Of a DNA stretch of 64,000 bases, positions 7,561 to 17,172 are shown in pieces. Source of the DNA: CAZRIZ01 sp964600285 (GTDB taxonomy: Bacteria; Patescibacteriota; Saccharimonadia; Saccharimonadales; Saccharimonadaceae); the NCBI GenBank assembly GCA_964600285.1, contig CAZRIZ010000001.1, positions 1 to 64,000 of the forward strand, given 5' to 3'. Numbering within the stretch: the first letter of the stretch is position 1; each line of letters begins with the position of its first letter. The notes below the pieces were generated by a model that saw only the letters and a program-made list of their open reading frames with translations, was not told the DNA's origin and did not search any database. The position numbers and the translations under genes are program-made.

Positions 7561-8736
7561 ATGATTCAATATAAAAAAGCCATTATCACAGCGGTGGACG
7601 TAACGAATAAGGTGGTTTTAGCACGGGTTGATTTTAACGTGCCGATAAGTGGTGGTGAAATCAGCGATGACACCAGAATAGCAGTTAGTTTACCTATGAT
7701 TCGTGATTTAATAGATCGAGGCGCCAAGCAAATCATTCTCTTAAGCCATATGGGGCGTCCAGAAGGCCCTAGTGAGGCTTTATCGCTTAAGCCAGTAAAA
7801 GACCGACTAGAGGCACTACTCGGCCTTAGAATCGGCTTTAGCGAGCCGACAGAGGCATTTTTAGCCTCAGAACAGGTAGTTTTGTGTGAGAATGTGCGAT
7901 TTTGGCCGGGCGAAGTTAATAATGATATGGAATTTGCTCAAAAGTTGGTGACGGCGACTGGTGCGGAATTGTTCGTTCAAGATGGTTTATCGGTTTGCCA
8001 TAGGTCAAGTGCCACAGTTGAGGCAATCACGCATTTACTGCCTAGCTACGCTAGTGCTAGCTTAGTTCGAGAATATGAAGCTATTACCGGATTTGTTGAG
8101 AAAGCAGCGCGACCTTTAGTGACTATTTTAGGTGGAGCTAAAATTAGTGATAAATTGGGCTTCGCTAAACAGATGATTAAAGTTTCCGATCAGATATTCT
8201 TTGGGGGCGCCTTGGCGACAACTTTCTTAAGGGCCGATGGGAAACCAGTTGGTTCTAGCTTGGTAGAATATGATCAAGAAGAAAAAATCGCTGAAATTAA
8301 ACAAGTAGCTCAAAATGAGGGCAAAGCGATATTTTTGCCGATAGACGTTAAAACGGCTGATAACGAGCAGGCTATGTTGGCTGGGAATAAGTTGGTTGAT
8401 GCGGTAATTGGTACTGATAAAATCTTAGATATTGGTGAGTCTTCATCAATGGTTTTAGGGCAGCTAATCGCTAATGCGGGTGCTGTAATCTGGAACGGTC
8501 CAGTCGGCTACACTGAAAACCCAGTTTTTGAAGGTGGCTCAGAGAGAATCGTTAATACCTTAGTAGCTTCGCAAAAACCAGCTTTGGTTGGAGGTGGCAC
8601 TACCTTGTCTTTTGTACACAAAGAGCATCCTGACTTAAAATATGATGGTCTGATTCTATCAACAGCCGGTGGCGCGATGCTTGATTTATTGGCTGAGGGC
8701 CATCTCATTGGCGTAGATTGTTTACTTGACACTTGA
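7561..8736 (+). CDS. pgk: Phosphoglycerate kinase
   Basis: 391 residues; transfers phosphate from 1,3-bisphosphoglycerate to ADP. Family motifs are present: ARVDFNVP, LLSHMGRP, CENVRFWPGE, LGGAKISDKL. Several usual motifs are altered: QDGLSVCHRSSAT for the NDAFGTAHRAHAS region, NGPVGYTE for NGPMGVFE, and STAGGAMLDLL for STGGGASLE. It is divergent but not broken. GGGAGG lies 11 nt before the ATG and 19 nt separate it from pyk, so cotranscription is likely. Confidence 0.96.
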   Translation: MIQYKKAIITAVDVTNKVVLARVDFNVPISGGEISDDTRIAVSLPMIRDLIDRGAKQIILLSHMGRPEGPSEALSLKPVKDRLEALLGLRIGFSEPTEAFLASEQVVLCENVRFWPGEVNNDMEFAQKLVTATGAELFVQDGLSVCHRSSATVEAITHLLPSYASASLVREYEAITGFVEKAARPLVTILGGAKISDKLGFAKQMIKVSDQIFFGGALATTFLRADGKPVGSSLVEYDQEEKIAEIKQVAQNEGKAIFLPIDVKTADNEQAMLAGNKLVDAVIGTDKILDIGESSSMVLGQLIANAGAVIWNGPVGYTENPVFEGGSERIVNTLVASQKPALVGGGTTLSFVHKEHPDLKYDGLILSTAGGAMLDLLAEGHLIGVDCLLDT

Positions 8737-8754
8737 AATGGTCTACAATAAAGT
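8726..8754 (+). promoter_or_regulatory. Possible internal promoter for tpiA
   Basis: TTGACA (8726-8731), 17-bp spacer, TAAAGT (8749-8754), overlapping the pgk stop codon. The -10 box is weak. An AAGGA site follows before the tpiA start. Confidence 0.45.
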
Positions 8755-8776
8755 CAAATAAGCACAAGGACTTTAC

Positions 8777-9556
8777 ATGACAAAAAATCGACCATTACTA
8801 GTGGGCAACTGGAAGATGAATCTCAGTATGCAAGAATCTAGCTTGTTACTAGATAAATTAGCTAATGAGGTTAAAATTCACCAGGGTATGGATGTAATTT
8901 TAGCGCCTTCTATCTTTGCTTTGCAGTCCTTGTCTTTGCAGATTAATCGTCGACAGTTTAAGTTAGCGGCTCAGAATTTTTATTGGCGAGATATGGGTTC
9001 GTTTACGGGAGAGGTTTCAATCGCTCAGCTGCGTGGAATTGTTGATTACGCCTTTGTTGGTCATCCTGATCGTCGGTACTTGTTTGGCGAGACTGATCGC
9101 GATATTAGGGCTAAAGTTCAGGCGGCGATTCGTTCAGGAGTCAAGCCGATTTTGTTTGTGGGTGAAACCATGAGTGAGCGAACTAGCGGTGAGGCTCGCG
9201 ATATTATTAACGATCAATTAATTGGTGGGTTAACAAATATTACAAGTGAAGAAATAGCTGATGTCGTGGTTGTGTATGAGCCGGTTTGGGCGGTAGGAAC
9301 TGGTGAGTTAGTTATGCCAGATGATGTAGCCGAAGCAGTCAAAACCATTCGTTATCAAATTAAAGAACTTTATGGTGTTGGAGCGTCCAATGCAGTGCGA
9401 GTGTTGTTTGGTGGTAGCATAACTCCAAATAGCGCTGATGATTATTTAAGAATCTCGGGCGTAGACGGATTAGTGCTAGGTGGAGCAAGCCTAAAGCCGT
9501 CTGAGTTTAGTGCTATTGTGGAAATCATGTTTGAAAACATAAAAGAGGGCGAATAG
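8777..9556 (+). CDS. tpiA: Triosephosphate isomerase
   Basis: 259 residues; interconverts dihydroxyacetone phosphate and glyceraldehyde 3-phosphate. The Lys loop GNWKMN, the catalytic His (FVGHPDRR, His96) and the catalytic Glu loop (YEPVWAVGTG) are all present, with the phosphate loops FGGSI and GGASL. The His motif is normally GHSERR: here Ser is Pro and Glu is Asp. It follows pgk by 40 nt and precedes an acidic membrane-protein gene by 8 nt. Confidence 0.97.
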   Translation: MTKNRPLLVGNWKMNLSMQESSLLLDKLANEVKIHQGMDVILAPSIFALQSLSLQINRRQFKLAAQNFYWRDMGSFTGEVSIAQLRGIVDYAFVGHPDRRYLFGETDRDIRAKVQAAIRSGVKPILFVGETMSERTSGEARDIINDQLIGGLTNITSEEIADVVVVYEPVWAVGTGELVMPDDVAEAVKTIRYQIKELYGVGASNAVRVLFGGSITPNSADDYLRISGVDGLVLGGASLKPSEFSAIVEIMFENIKEGE

Positions 9557-9564
9557 GAGGAAGA

Positions 9565-10776
9565 ATGGCTGATAAAGAAATTGATTTTGAAGAGCTAGAT
9601 CGAGCAATAAGCGCATTAATGGATGACACAAGCCCTGAAGAGGATATTGAAGCTTTGGCGGAAGACACACCTGTAGGAGGACTACCGGACGACACGATTG
9701 CACCAACCGATGATTTTGAAGCTACTTCTTTAGTGGATGTGCCCGATAAAGTTAGCTCACTAGAGATTGAAGAAATTACTAAAGAGAGAGAATCGGCAAG
9801 TGTTCCAGATACTGGTGGAGCCAGTGTTCAATTACAAAATCGAGTGCCTATTGGTATGGATTCTCCTCCTGAGCCCACGACTGATGACGTTGAGTCGGAG
9901 ATTAAAGAAGATGAACCAAACTTAAAAACTCCTGGAGAAACTAAATTCTTTGGCAGAGTAGTGCCTGAGCCAAAAAAAGAGCTGAAACCGATTGTTCAAC
10001 CAAGAGCATTGAGCAATCCAGATTTACCTAAGCCAAAAATTGAGAAACCTAGCGCGCCAAAGGATGCCCTAGCTGATTCAGTTTCAGTAAGAGTCAAACC
10101 AAAAATGAAACCAACGCCTATTAAGCGTCGTGGTCGCTATATGGACTTTATTGTTGGACCATCTGTCCCAGTTAAGCCGCTTGTTACACCGAACGCCAAA
10201 GTTAACGTGCCACCTGTTCCAGCAAAGTCGACGCAACCTGTTTCTCATGGTGAGTCGGTTGATTTTGAATTCAAACTAGCAACTGATAAAGATACCGCCA
10301 CGACAGTAAAAGGTAATTACAAAACTTCTAATACCGTAGCCCAGACCGATACTGGCGACACTCTAACTATAAAACGGCAAACTATGGAATATGTGGCAAA
10401 ACCAGAAGTGGATTTACCAAAAAAGCCAGAAGTGACCCAGACGAAGGAAAAGCCAAAACCTTCAAAATCTATCGCTAAGTCTGAAACTGAAGAAACTCGT
10501 CGTAGCCCATTTGTTTCTGAAACGAAAATCAAGAAACGCCCGCTAGGTCAGCCAGCTCCACTTATGCAGTCGCCCTCGGTAACAATGCACGTGCCAGACC
10601 GAATTCCTACGTACGACACCGAAAGTGGCACCGCTCTTTATCGTGCCGAGTTGCGCGAAGTTGAGCCTGAGGCAAAAACTTCTAAATTTTGGGTAGTCAT
10701 TTTATTTATTGTCTTATTGATAGTTGCTGGCTTGGTTTATTATTTCTGGGCTGATATTGAAGCGCTTTTCTTGTAG
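9565..10776 (+). CDS. Acidic C-tail-anchored membrane protein, unknown
   Basis: 403 residues. The N-terminal 120 or so are strongly acidic, the middle is Lys/Pro-rich and probably disordered, and one hydrophobic segment at about 376-398 sits at the extreme C-terminus, so most of the protein would be cytoplasmic. No domain is recognised. AGGAGG lies 5 nt before the ATG, and the 8-nt gap from tpiA suggests one transcript. A second protein with the same plan is at 22445. Confidence 0.75.
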   Translation: MADKEIDFEELDRAISALMDDTSPEEDIEALAEDTPVGGLPDDTIAPTDDFEATSLVDVPDKVSSLEIEEITKERESASVPDTGGASVQLQNRVPIGMDSPPEPTTDDVESEIKEDEPNLKTPGETKFFGRVVPEPKKELKPIVQPRALSNPDLPKPKIEKPSAPKDALADSVSVRVKPKMKPTPIKRRGRYMDFIVGPSVPVKPLVTPNAKVNVPPVPAKSTQPVSHGESVDFEFKLATDKDTATTVKGNYKTSNTVAQTDTGDTLTIKRQTMEYVAKPEVDLPKKPEVTQTKEKPKPSKSIAKSETEETRRSPFVSETKIKKRPLGQPAPLMQSPSVTMHVPDRIPTYDTESGTALYRAELREVEPEAKTSKFWVVILFIVLLIVAGLVYYFWADIEALFL

Positions 10777-10785
10777 AATATAACT

Positions 10786-12879
10786 ATGGATGTATTTGCG
10801 GGGTTAAATGCCGCTCAAAAAGAGGCGGTCCAATCGGTTGATGGTCCTCTTTTGATTTTGGCGGGTCCTGGTAGCGGTAAAACCAAAACTCTGACACATC
10901 GGATTGCTCATTTGATTGCTAACTGTGGTGTTCAGCCTGACGAGGTATTGGCGGTAACGTTTACAAACAAAGCCTCTAAAGAAATGCGAATGCGTTTGGC
11001 TCAACTGTTGGGTCGAGAAGATAGCTGGTATTTTATGCCATTTATGGGGACATTCCATGGTATTTGTGTCAAAATTTTGCGCGAAAGTGGTGATGCCATA
11101 AGAGTTGATAAAAACTTCGTCATCTACGATGAAACAGACAAACTTAATTTAGTAAAACGTGCGGCTAAGGATTTAAATATTATTGACCGTGAAGTCAAGG
11201 CTCAGGTTGTTTCGGCAGTTATATCTAGTAACAAAAATAAGATGGTTTCTAGTGCTGAATTTATTGATCGAGCGCACAGCGAGCGACAAAAGACAATTGG
11301 TAAAATTTTTGAGCGTTATGAAAAACTCCGTCAGAATGCTAATGCTCTTGATTTTGATGACATACTGATTGAGGTGGTGCGATTACTAAAAACTAGGGGC
11401 GAGGTCAGGCAGAAGTGGCAAAAGCAATTTAGCCACATTTTAGTCGATGAGTATCAAGACACCAACAATGCGCAGTATCAAATTATTCGTGCTTTGGCTA
11501 AAGAATCTGCCAATGTTTGTGTGGTAGGAGATGATTGGCAGTCAATTTACTCTTGGCGTGGCGCAGATTTTACCAATATATTAAATTTTAAGCGTGATTG
11601 GCCAGAGGCAAAAGAGATTAAACTAGAGCAGAACTATCGCTCAACCAATAATATTTTAAGCTCAGCTCAAAAGATTATTGAATTAAACAGACATCGAACT
11701 GATAAAAAAATTTGGACCGACGCTGGAGACGGTAAGCCAATCGCGGTGATTGAGACACGCGACGAGGTAGACGAGGCTAATCGAGTAGCAGAAATTGTTC
11801 GTCAAGCTCAAATGGACGGTTATAAACTGGGTGATATAGCCGTACTCTACAGGGCTAATGCACAAAGCTATCAGATTGAGCATAGTTTTATGCGCTATCA
11901 AATCCCTCATAAGGTTATAGGTGGTGTGCGCTTTTTTGACCGCAAGGAAATAAAAGATACAATGGCTTATGTCAAGTTAGCTTATCAACCGTCTGATATT
12001 GCTAGTCTGATGCGCATTGTTAATGTGCCAGCGCGTGGTATCGGACGAGTTAGCGTGGATAGATTCTTGAGCTGGCAGAGTAGCCAGCCATATGATCTTT
12101 TAACAGCCTTAAATAAATTGGAGGAATCTCCACTTACTGCCACGGTCAAGGCTAAGCTGGGTAAATTTGGTGAGATAATGGCGAAGATTAGTCAGCTTTA
12201 TAAGGCTGGTTTTGCGCCAGCTAAGTTGGTTGAAGAGGTAATCAACTTATCTGGTTACAAAGCTTCACTTCAAGGCGATTCAGTCGAAAATGAAGATAGG
12301 CTGGAAAATCTGGGTGTGCTAATTAATGAAGCTTCACTTTACGGAGATGTGGCCTCGTTTTTGGAGGATGCTGCTCTGATGTCTAGTGCTGATCAACCTA
12401 CGGACGCCGGGCAAGTTAGTCTGATGACTATGCATGCCGCAAAGGGACTAGAATTCTCGGTGGTGGTAATTATCGGTTTAGAGCAGGGTACTTTTCCGCA
12501 CGCTAGAGTCTATGAGCAACCTGAGGAGCTAGAAGAAGAGCGTAGACTGTGTTATGTAGCGATGACTCGTGCCAAGTCGGAACTTTATTTAACTTACGCA
12601 AATACACGTTTGGTTTATGGTGAACGACAATACTTCCAGCCTTCTGAGTTTATCCAAACCATTCAGCCGGAGATTACCCCAGCTTTCGGCTCGGATTATG
12701 AGCCATTTGGAGACGAAGTTGATTACTTCAATGCCTTTGAAGTAGGAGATTTTGTAAATTCACGTCAATTTGGTAGTGGCGAGGTGGTTGATGTCGACGG
12801 TCTGGCGGTTTCGGTGCGTTTTGATGATGGCAAAACTCGTAAATTGAATACACAGTATGCTAACTTGAGCAAGCGATGA
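10786..12879 (+). CDS. uvrD: UvrD/PcrA-type superfamily 1 DNA helicase
   Basis: 697 residues; a 3'-5' helicase that removes UvrBC-nicked strands in excision repair and clears replication blocks. Motifs in order: AGPGSGKT (I, about 26-33), TFTNKAS (Ia), DEYQDTN (II), QSIYSWRGAD (III), QNYRST (IV), MTMHAAKGLEF (V), CYVAMTRAK (VI). The last 45 residues resemble the Tudor-like PcrA tail. TAGAAT (10774-10779) lies 6 nt before the ATG and no Shine-Dalgarno site is seen, so a leaderless mRNA is likely. Confidence 0.96.
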   Translation: MDVFAGLNAAQKEAVQSVDGPLLILAGPGSGKTKTLTHRIAHLIANCGVQPDEVLAVTFTNKASKEMRMRLAQLLGREDSWYFMPFMGTFHGICVKILRESGDAIRVDKNFVIYDETDKLNLVKRAAKDLNIIDREVKAQVVSAVISSNKNKMVSSAEFIDRAHSERQKTIGKIFERYEKLRQNANALDFDDILIEVVRLLKTRGEVRQKWQKQFSHILVDEYQDTNNAQYQIIRALAKESANVCVVGDDWQSIYSWRGADFTNILNFKRDWPEAKEIKLEQNYRSTNNILSSAQKIIELNRHRTDKKIWTDAGDGKPIAVIETRDEVDEANRVAEIVRQAQMDGYKLGDIAVLYRANAQSYQIEHSFMRYQIPHKVIGGVRFFDRKEIKDTMAYVKLAYQPSDIASLMRIVNVPARGIGRVSVDRFLSWQSSQPYDLLTALNKLEESPLTATVKAKLGKFGEIMAKISQLYKAGFAPAKLVEEVINLSGYKASLQGDSVENEDRLENLGVLINEASLYGDVASFLEDAALMSSADQPTDAGQVSLMTMHAAKGLEFSVVVIIGLEQGTFPHARVYEQPEELEEERRLCYVAMTRAKSELYLTYANTRLVYGERQYFQPSEFIQTIQPEITPAFGSDYEPFGDEVDYFNAFEVGDFVNSRQFGSGEVVDVDGLAVSVRFDDGKTRKLNTQYANLSKR

Positions 12880-12903
12880 GCATGCATGGTATAATTAATT
12901 AAA

Positions 12904-14076
12904 ATGATTCAATTTTTGAAGAGGTGGAAAATACTTGTACTCGTTGTCGTTAGTGCAATAGTGTTTTTAGTGCCATCGGTTTGGGCTAGCTCGGACAGTC
13001 AAGACAGCCCAGCGCAACAGCGCTTAGTGGTTATTTTTGATCGAAACCAAAAGCGAGTCGTACTAACAGACCAAAAGACTGTGGCTGAGGTTTTAGCTCA
13101 GGCTGATATAGAAATCTCAGATGCCGATCTTGTGGAGCCAGCGTTAGACACGGAAATCTTGTCAGACAATTTTAATGTTAATATTTTTCGTGGCCGTCCA
13201 GTAGTGGTAATTGATGGGAATCATCGTTTGGCGGCAGTAAGTGCGCATCAAGCACCAGAGCAAGTGGTAAGAAGTGCCGGCGTTACGCTTTATCCTGAAG
13301 ACATAGTAGATGTTCAGCTAAACTTCATGACAACTGGGGCCAACACAGGAATTGAGTATGTTGTAAAGAGGTCTAAAGCAATCAATTTTATTTATTATGG
13401 TAAGTTAGAATCGGTTCGAACTCAAAAAACAACAGTCGGTGACTTCCTGCAAGAAAAAGATTTGAAATTGACTGAGTCTGATCGCATAAGTGCAAATACA
13501 GAAACGCCTATTGTGGATGGAATGACACTGGAGATGTGGCGTGAAGGCAAGCAAGAGTTGGTGCAAGAAGAGGACATACCGTTTGAAGTTCGTAAAATCT
13601 ATGATTACGATCGCAACGTTAGCTATCGCAAAGTAGAGAAAGTTGGCGTGGTTGGTCGACGAATAGCAACTTATGAAATTGACATCAAGAACGGTCTTGA
13701 GGTTAGCAGGCGAGAGCTGAATAGCTTAGTGACCGCTTTACCAGTAGAGCAAGTTGAGATTGTTGGTGCAAAATCTAGGTTTATGCCGTACACCGGTGGT
13801 GGCACAAAAACTGAGTGGCTAGTCGCCTCTGGCATTCCTCAGGCAGATTGGGGCTATGTCGACTGGTTGGTACAAAAAGAAAGTGGATGGAATCCAAACG
13901 CTGTTAATAAACACTCAGGGGCTTGTGGATTAGCGCAGGCACTGCCGTGTAGTAAGGTGCCTGGAGAGCCTCACGACCCAGTTAATTCTTTAAGATGGAT
14001 GAATGGGTATGTAAACGGACGCTATGGAAGTTGGGCAGATGCAGTCGCCCACTCCAAAGCAACAGGGTGGTATTAA
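12904..14076 (+). CDS. Secreted DUF348/G5 protein with lytic transglycosylase-like domain
   Basis: 390 residues. A signal peptide or anchor (about 8-29) is followed by DUF348-like repeats (VVIFDRNQKRVVLTDQKT; VVVIDGNHRLAAVSA), a G5-like region around 215-295, and a C-terminal lysozyme-fold domain with WLVQKESGWNP, whose Glu is the expected catalytic residue, plus GACGLAQALP. This is the layout of resuscitation-promoting factor/YabE-type peptidoglycan hydrolases. TATAAT (12890-12895) lies 8 nt before the ATG. Confidence 0.88.
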   Translation: MIQFLKRWKILVLVVVSAIVFLVPSVWASSDSQDSPAQQRLVVIFDRNQKRVVLTDQKTVAEVLAQADIEISDADLVEPALDTEILSDNFNVNIFRGRPVVVIDGNHRLAAVSAHQAPEQVVRSAGVTLYPEDIVDVQLNFMTTGANTGIEYVVKRSKAINFIYYGKLESVRTQKTTVGDFLQEKDLKLTESDRISANTETPIVDGMTLEMWREGKQELVQEEDIPFEVRKIYDYDRNVSYRKVEKVGVVGRRIATYEIDIKNGLEVSRRELNSLVTALPVEQVEIVGAKSRFMPYTGGGTKTEWLVASGIPQADWGYVDWLVQKESGWNPNAVNKHSGACGLAQALPCSKVPGEPHDPVNSLRWMNGYVNGRYGSWADAVAHSKATGWY

Positions 14077-14080
14077 GCTT

Positions 14081-14845
14081 GTGCCAAAAAAATACCTTGG
14101 CCAACACTGGCTAAAAGATCGGTCAGTCTTGGACAGTATTGTTGAGTTTGCTGGAGTGTCAGAAGCTGATACTGTTCTGGAAATCGGTCCGGGTTTGGGG
14201 ACTTTGACCAGTGCCTTACTGAGACGTGCTGGCAAAGTGTTGGCGGTTGAATATGATTCGGATTTGGCAATAAAACTCCCAGCGCAGTTTCCAGGAAAAA
14301 ATTTAGAGGTTATCCCTGGTGATATTTTGCAGTTTGACTTGAGTGTGCTTCCAAAAGAATACAAAGTCGTGGCTAATTTACCATATTATATTACGTCTAA
14401 AATTATTATGTTTCTACTGGCAAGCAAAAATCGGCCAGCGACGATTACTGTTTTGGTACAAAAAGAAGTTGCTGAACGAATAGCGCAGGTGGGTGGTTCT
14501 AGCATCTTGGCTCTCGCTGTCGAAAACTGGGCAGTTGCGGAATTGGGCCAAGTTGTGCCAGCGGAATTATTTACGCCCCCACCACAGGTGGACTCGCAAG
14601 TAATCAAGCTAACAATGAGGTCCGAGCCGATAGCTTTGGACGAAAAGGCTTTTATGCGCGTAGTAAAAGCCGGCTTTAGTGAAAAGCGAAAGAAGTTACG
14701 CTCGTCGCTTTCTGGCGGTCTGGCCATCTCGGTTTCGGAGGCTGAGTCAGTTCTAGGCAGTGCAGGGATTGACCCTAACAAACGTGCTCAGGAGTTAAGC
14801 TTCGATGATTTTTCGCGTTTAGTTGAAGCGCTCCATAACAGATGA
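14081..14845 (+). CDS. rsmA: 16S rRNA dimethyladenosine transferase RsmA (KsgA)
   Basis: Dimethylates two adenosines in helix 45 of 16S rRNA. It has KYLGQHWL at the N-terminus, the SAM loop EIGPGLGTLT, NLPYYIT (motif IV) and the C-terminal helical domain. I prefer the GTG at 14081, four nt after the upstream stop, because it gives the family's usual N-terminus. In-frame ATGs at 14024 and 14039 would overlap the upstream gene and add unconserved residues. Confidence 0.94.
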   Translation: MPKKYLGQHWLKDRSVLDSIVEFAGVSEADTVLEIGPGLGTLTSALLRRAGKVLAVEYDSDLAIKLPAQFPGKNLEVIPGDILQFDLSVLPKEYKVVANLPYYITSKIIMFLLASKNRPATITVLVQKEVAERIAQVGGSSILALAVENWAVAELGQVVPAELFTPPPQVDSQVIKLTMRSEPIALDEKAFMRVVKAGFSEKRKKLRSSLSGGLAISVSEAESVLGSAGIDPNKRAQELSFDDFSRLVEALHNR

Positions 14846-14857
14846 TAAAATAAGCCT

Positions 14858-16414
14858 ATGAAAAGCACTCTCTATATAACAACGGCAATTCCCTATGTCA
14901 ACGCCAAGCCACATATTGGCAATGCGCTAGATTACCTTTATGCCGATATTTGGGTGCGATACCATAAAAGAGCAAACCCTAGTATTAAATTTTCAGTTGG
15001 AACAGATGAACACGGCAACAAGATAGCCCGCAAGGCAGCTGAGCTTGGGATGACTCCCCAAGAGTTTGTTGATCAAAATTATGGTAACTTTCAAATTTTG
15101 ATGGACAAAGTCGGGGCTGGTTACACTAACTTTGTTCGTACGACCGACGGTCATCATGTTGGTGCCGTACAATATATCTGGACTAGGCTAAAAAAATATC
15201 TCTACAAAGCTAACTATAATGGCTGGTATTGTACGGGTTGTGAGCGGTTTTTTACTGATGCCGAGGCGTCGGATAACGAAGGCATCTGTCCCGATCACCA
15301 AAGGCCGTTAGAACACTTAGAAGAAGAAAATTATTACTTCAAGGCAAGCGAATTTTCTGAACGTATTCGTCAAGCGGTAGAATCTGGCGAGATGAAGATC
15401 GTGCCAGAAATGCGCAAAAATGAGTTCCTAAACTTAATTAAAGACGGCTTGAGCGATGTATCTGTATCGCGCCCGAGTAAAAATTTAGCTTGGGGGATTC
15501 CCGTGCCGAATGATCCTGATCAGGTTATGTATGTTTGGCTAGATGCTCTGTCAAATTATATTACTGGCGTGGGCTACCCAGACCAATTAGGTTGGGACGA
15601 AATCTGGCCAGCTGATGTCCAAGTTATAGGTAAAGACATTCTGCGTTTTCATGCTGGGTTATGGCCAGCGATGTTGTTGGCGCTAGACCTACCGCTGCCG
15701 AAGATACTGTTGGCGCACGGTCATATCCACGTTAGTGGAGTTAAAATGAGCAAATCACTAAACAATGTAATCGATCCTATAGAAGTTATCGATAACTATG
15801 GTCGTGACGCCTTTCGCTATTATTTCTCACGTCACATACCAACTCAGGATGACGGAGATTTCACCTGGGAAAAATTTGAGACGGCTTATAACTCAGAGTT
15901 AGGCAATGACTTGGGTAATTTAGTTCAGCGTGTAGCAAAAATGATTGAAAAATACCAAGCTGGCGTTGTAGCCGATGTTACCGAGACAAGTTATGACGAA
16001 AACAGTTACATTGAAGCGATGAGAAATCTCCGTTTTGATCAGGCAATTGACGAAGCCTGGTCGTTTGTTCATAGTCTGAATAAATACATCGATTCAGTTA
16101 AACCGTGGGAGATTGCTAAACGTATTGACCAAGATATTGAGGCCAAGCATCACCTCGAGGAAGTGTTGCGCCACTTGGCTAATGGGCTTGTCCAGATGGC
16201 GAGATTGTTGGAGCCATTTATGCCAGATACGGCTGATAAAATAAAACAAATCTTTGCTGATGGCGTAATCAGTCAGGACGACCAGGCTTTATTGCCGCTT
16301 TTCCCTAAAATTTACATTCACACCAAGGATCCTCGGGCTAATTCAGCGTCTGCGCCAACTCCACCTGTCGCCGATTCCTTGCCACAGGAAAACCAACCAA
16401 GTGCGTCTAATTGA
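14858..16414 (+). CDS. metG: Methionyl-tRNA synthetase
   Basis: 518 residues, class I synthetase. HIGN (residues 19-22) replaces HIGH and KMSKS is at 296-300. One knuckle with Cys-x2-Cys (WYCTGCERFF) and CPDH suggests a zinc site. The C-terminal tRNA-binding domain of longer MetG proteins is absent; a Pro/Ser-rich tail ends the chain. TAAAAT (14846-14851) lies 6 nt before the ATG. Its end overlaps the TatD gene by 14 nt. Confidence 0.96.
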   Translation: MKSTLYITTAIPYVNAKPHIGNALDYLYADIWVRYHKRANPSIKFSVGTDEHGNKIARKAAELGMTPQEFVDQNYGNFQILMDKVGAGYTNFVRTTDGHHVGAVQYIWTRLKKYLYKANYNGWYCTGCERFFTDAEASDNEGICPDHQRPLEHLEEENYYFKASEFSERIRQAVESGEMKIVPEMRKNEFLNLIKDGLSDVSVSRPSKNLAWGIPVPNDPDQVMYVWLDALSNYITGVGYPDQLGWDEIWPADVQVIGKDILRFHAGLWPAMLLALDLPLPKILLAHGHIHVSGVKMSKSLNNVIDPIEVIDNYGRDAFRYYFSRHIPTQDDGDFTWEKFETAYNSELGNDLGNLVQRVAKMIEKYQAGVVADVTETSYDENSYIEAMRNLRFDQAIDEAWSFVHSLNKYIDSVKPWEIAKRIDQDIEAKHHLEEVLRHLANGLVQMARLLEPFMPDTADKIKQIFADGVISQDDQALLPLFPKIYIHTKDPRANSASAPTPPVADSLPQENQPSASN

Positions 16415-17153
16415 TAGCCATTGTCATGTTTCAGATGCTGATTTCCCGCTGGATCAGATGGAGACGTTGGCTTCAGCGCGAGCTAGTGGAGTAGATAAAA
16501 TTATCGTCATCGGAACGGATGAAGCAGATTCAATTTCAGCCCTTGATTTCGCACAAAAAAACAGTGGCGTCTGGGCTAGTGTTGGCGTGCATCCGCACGA
16601 GGCAAAGAAAGGGATCAATTTCTTACGTGAACTAGACTTTAATCAACCTAAGTTGGTGGCTATAGGCGAGATTGGTTTGGACTATCATTACGATCATTCA
16701 CCACATGATGTGCAAAAGCGGGTTTTGAGAGAACAAATCGAATTAGCTCTGGGTCATAATCTACCAATAATCTTTCATGTACGAGAAGCTTTTACTGACT
16801 TTTGGCCAATTGTGGGCGACTATGATATCAAGCGAGCAGTAGTCCACAGCTATTCAGATAATTTAGCCAACTTAGAAGAAATTTTGGCTAACGATTGGTA
16901 CGTGGGCATAAACGGGCTAGTGACTTTTACCAAAAACAAGGAGCAAATAGCTGCTTTTCGTCAGGCTCCACTGGAGAGGATTTTGCTAGAAACTGATGCG
17001 CCGTACCTGGCGCCTAAACCAAAGAGGGGTGAAGTTAATCAGCCTGCTTTCGTGAGCTATGTGGCTGAGTTCTTGGCGCAAGAACGAGGTGTCTCCCCGG
17101 AGTATGTTGCTACTGTTACTAGCGCAAACGTTGAGTCGCTTTTTTCGATATAA
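16401..17153 (+). CDS. TatD-family metal-dependent deoxyribonuclease
   Basis: 250 residues with a GTG start inside the metG end. The metal ligands of the family are visible: DSHCH near the start, GEIGLDYHYD, HVREAF, HSYSD and ETDAPYLAPKP. TatD enzymes are nucleases linked to DNA repair and degradation. The metG-tatD order is a common bacterial arrangement, and rsmA just upstream also fits. Confidence 0.94.
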   Translation: MRLIDSHCHVSDADFPLDQMETLASARASGVDKIIVIGTDEADSISALDFAQKNSGVWASVGVHPHEAKKGINFLRELDFNQPKLVAIGEIGLDYHYDHSPHDVQKRVLREQIELALGHNLPIIFHVREAFTDFWPIVGDYDIKRAVVHSYSDNLANLEEILANDWYVGINGLVTFTKNKEQIAAFRQAPLERILLETDAPYLAPKPKRGEVNQPAFVSYVAEFLAQERGVSPEYVATVTSANVESLFSI

Positions 17154-17172
17154 TCTGGTAAAATAGCTCCAA

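Noticed and set aside
14024..14080. Upstream ATG starts for rsmA
   Set aside because: They overlap the preceding gene and the added residues do not resemble the family; GTG at 14081 fits better.
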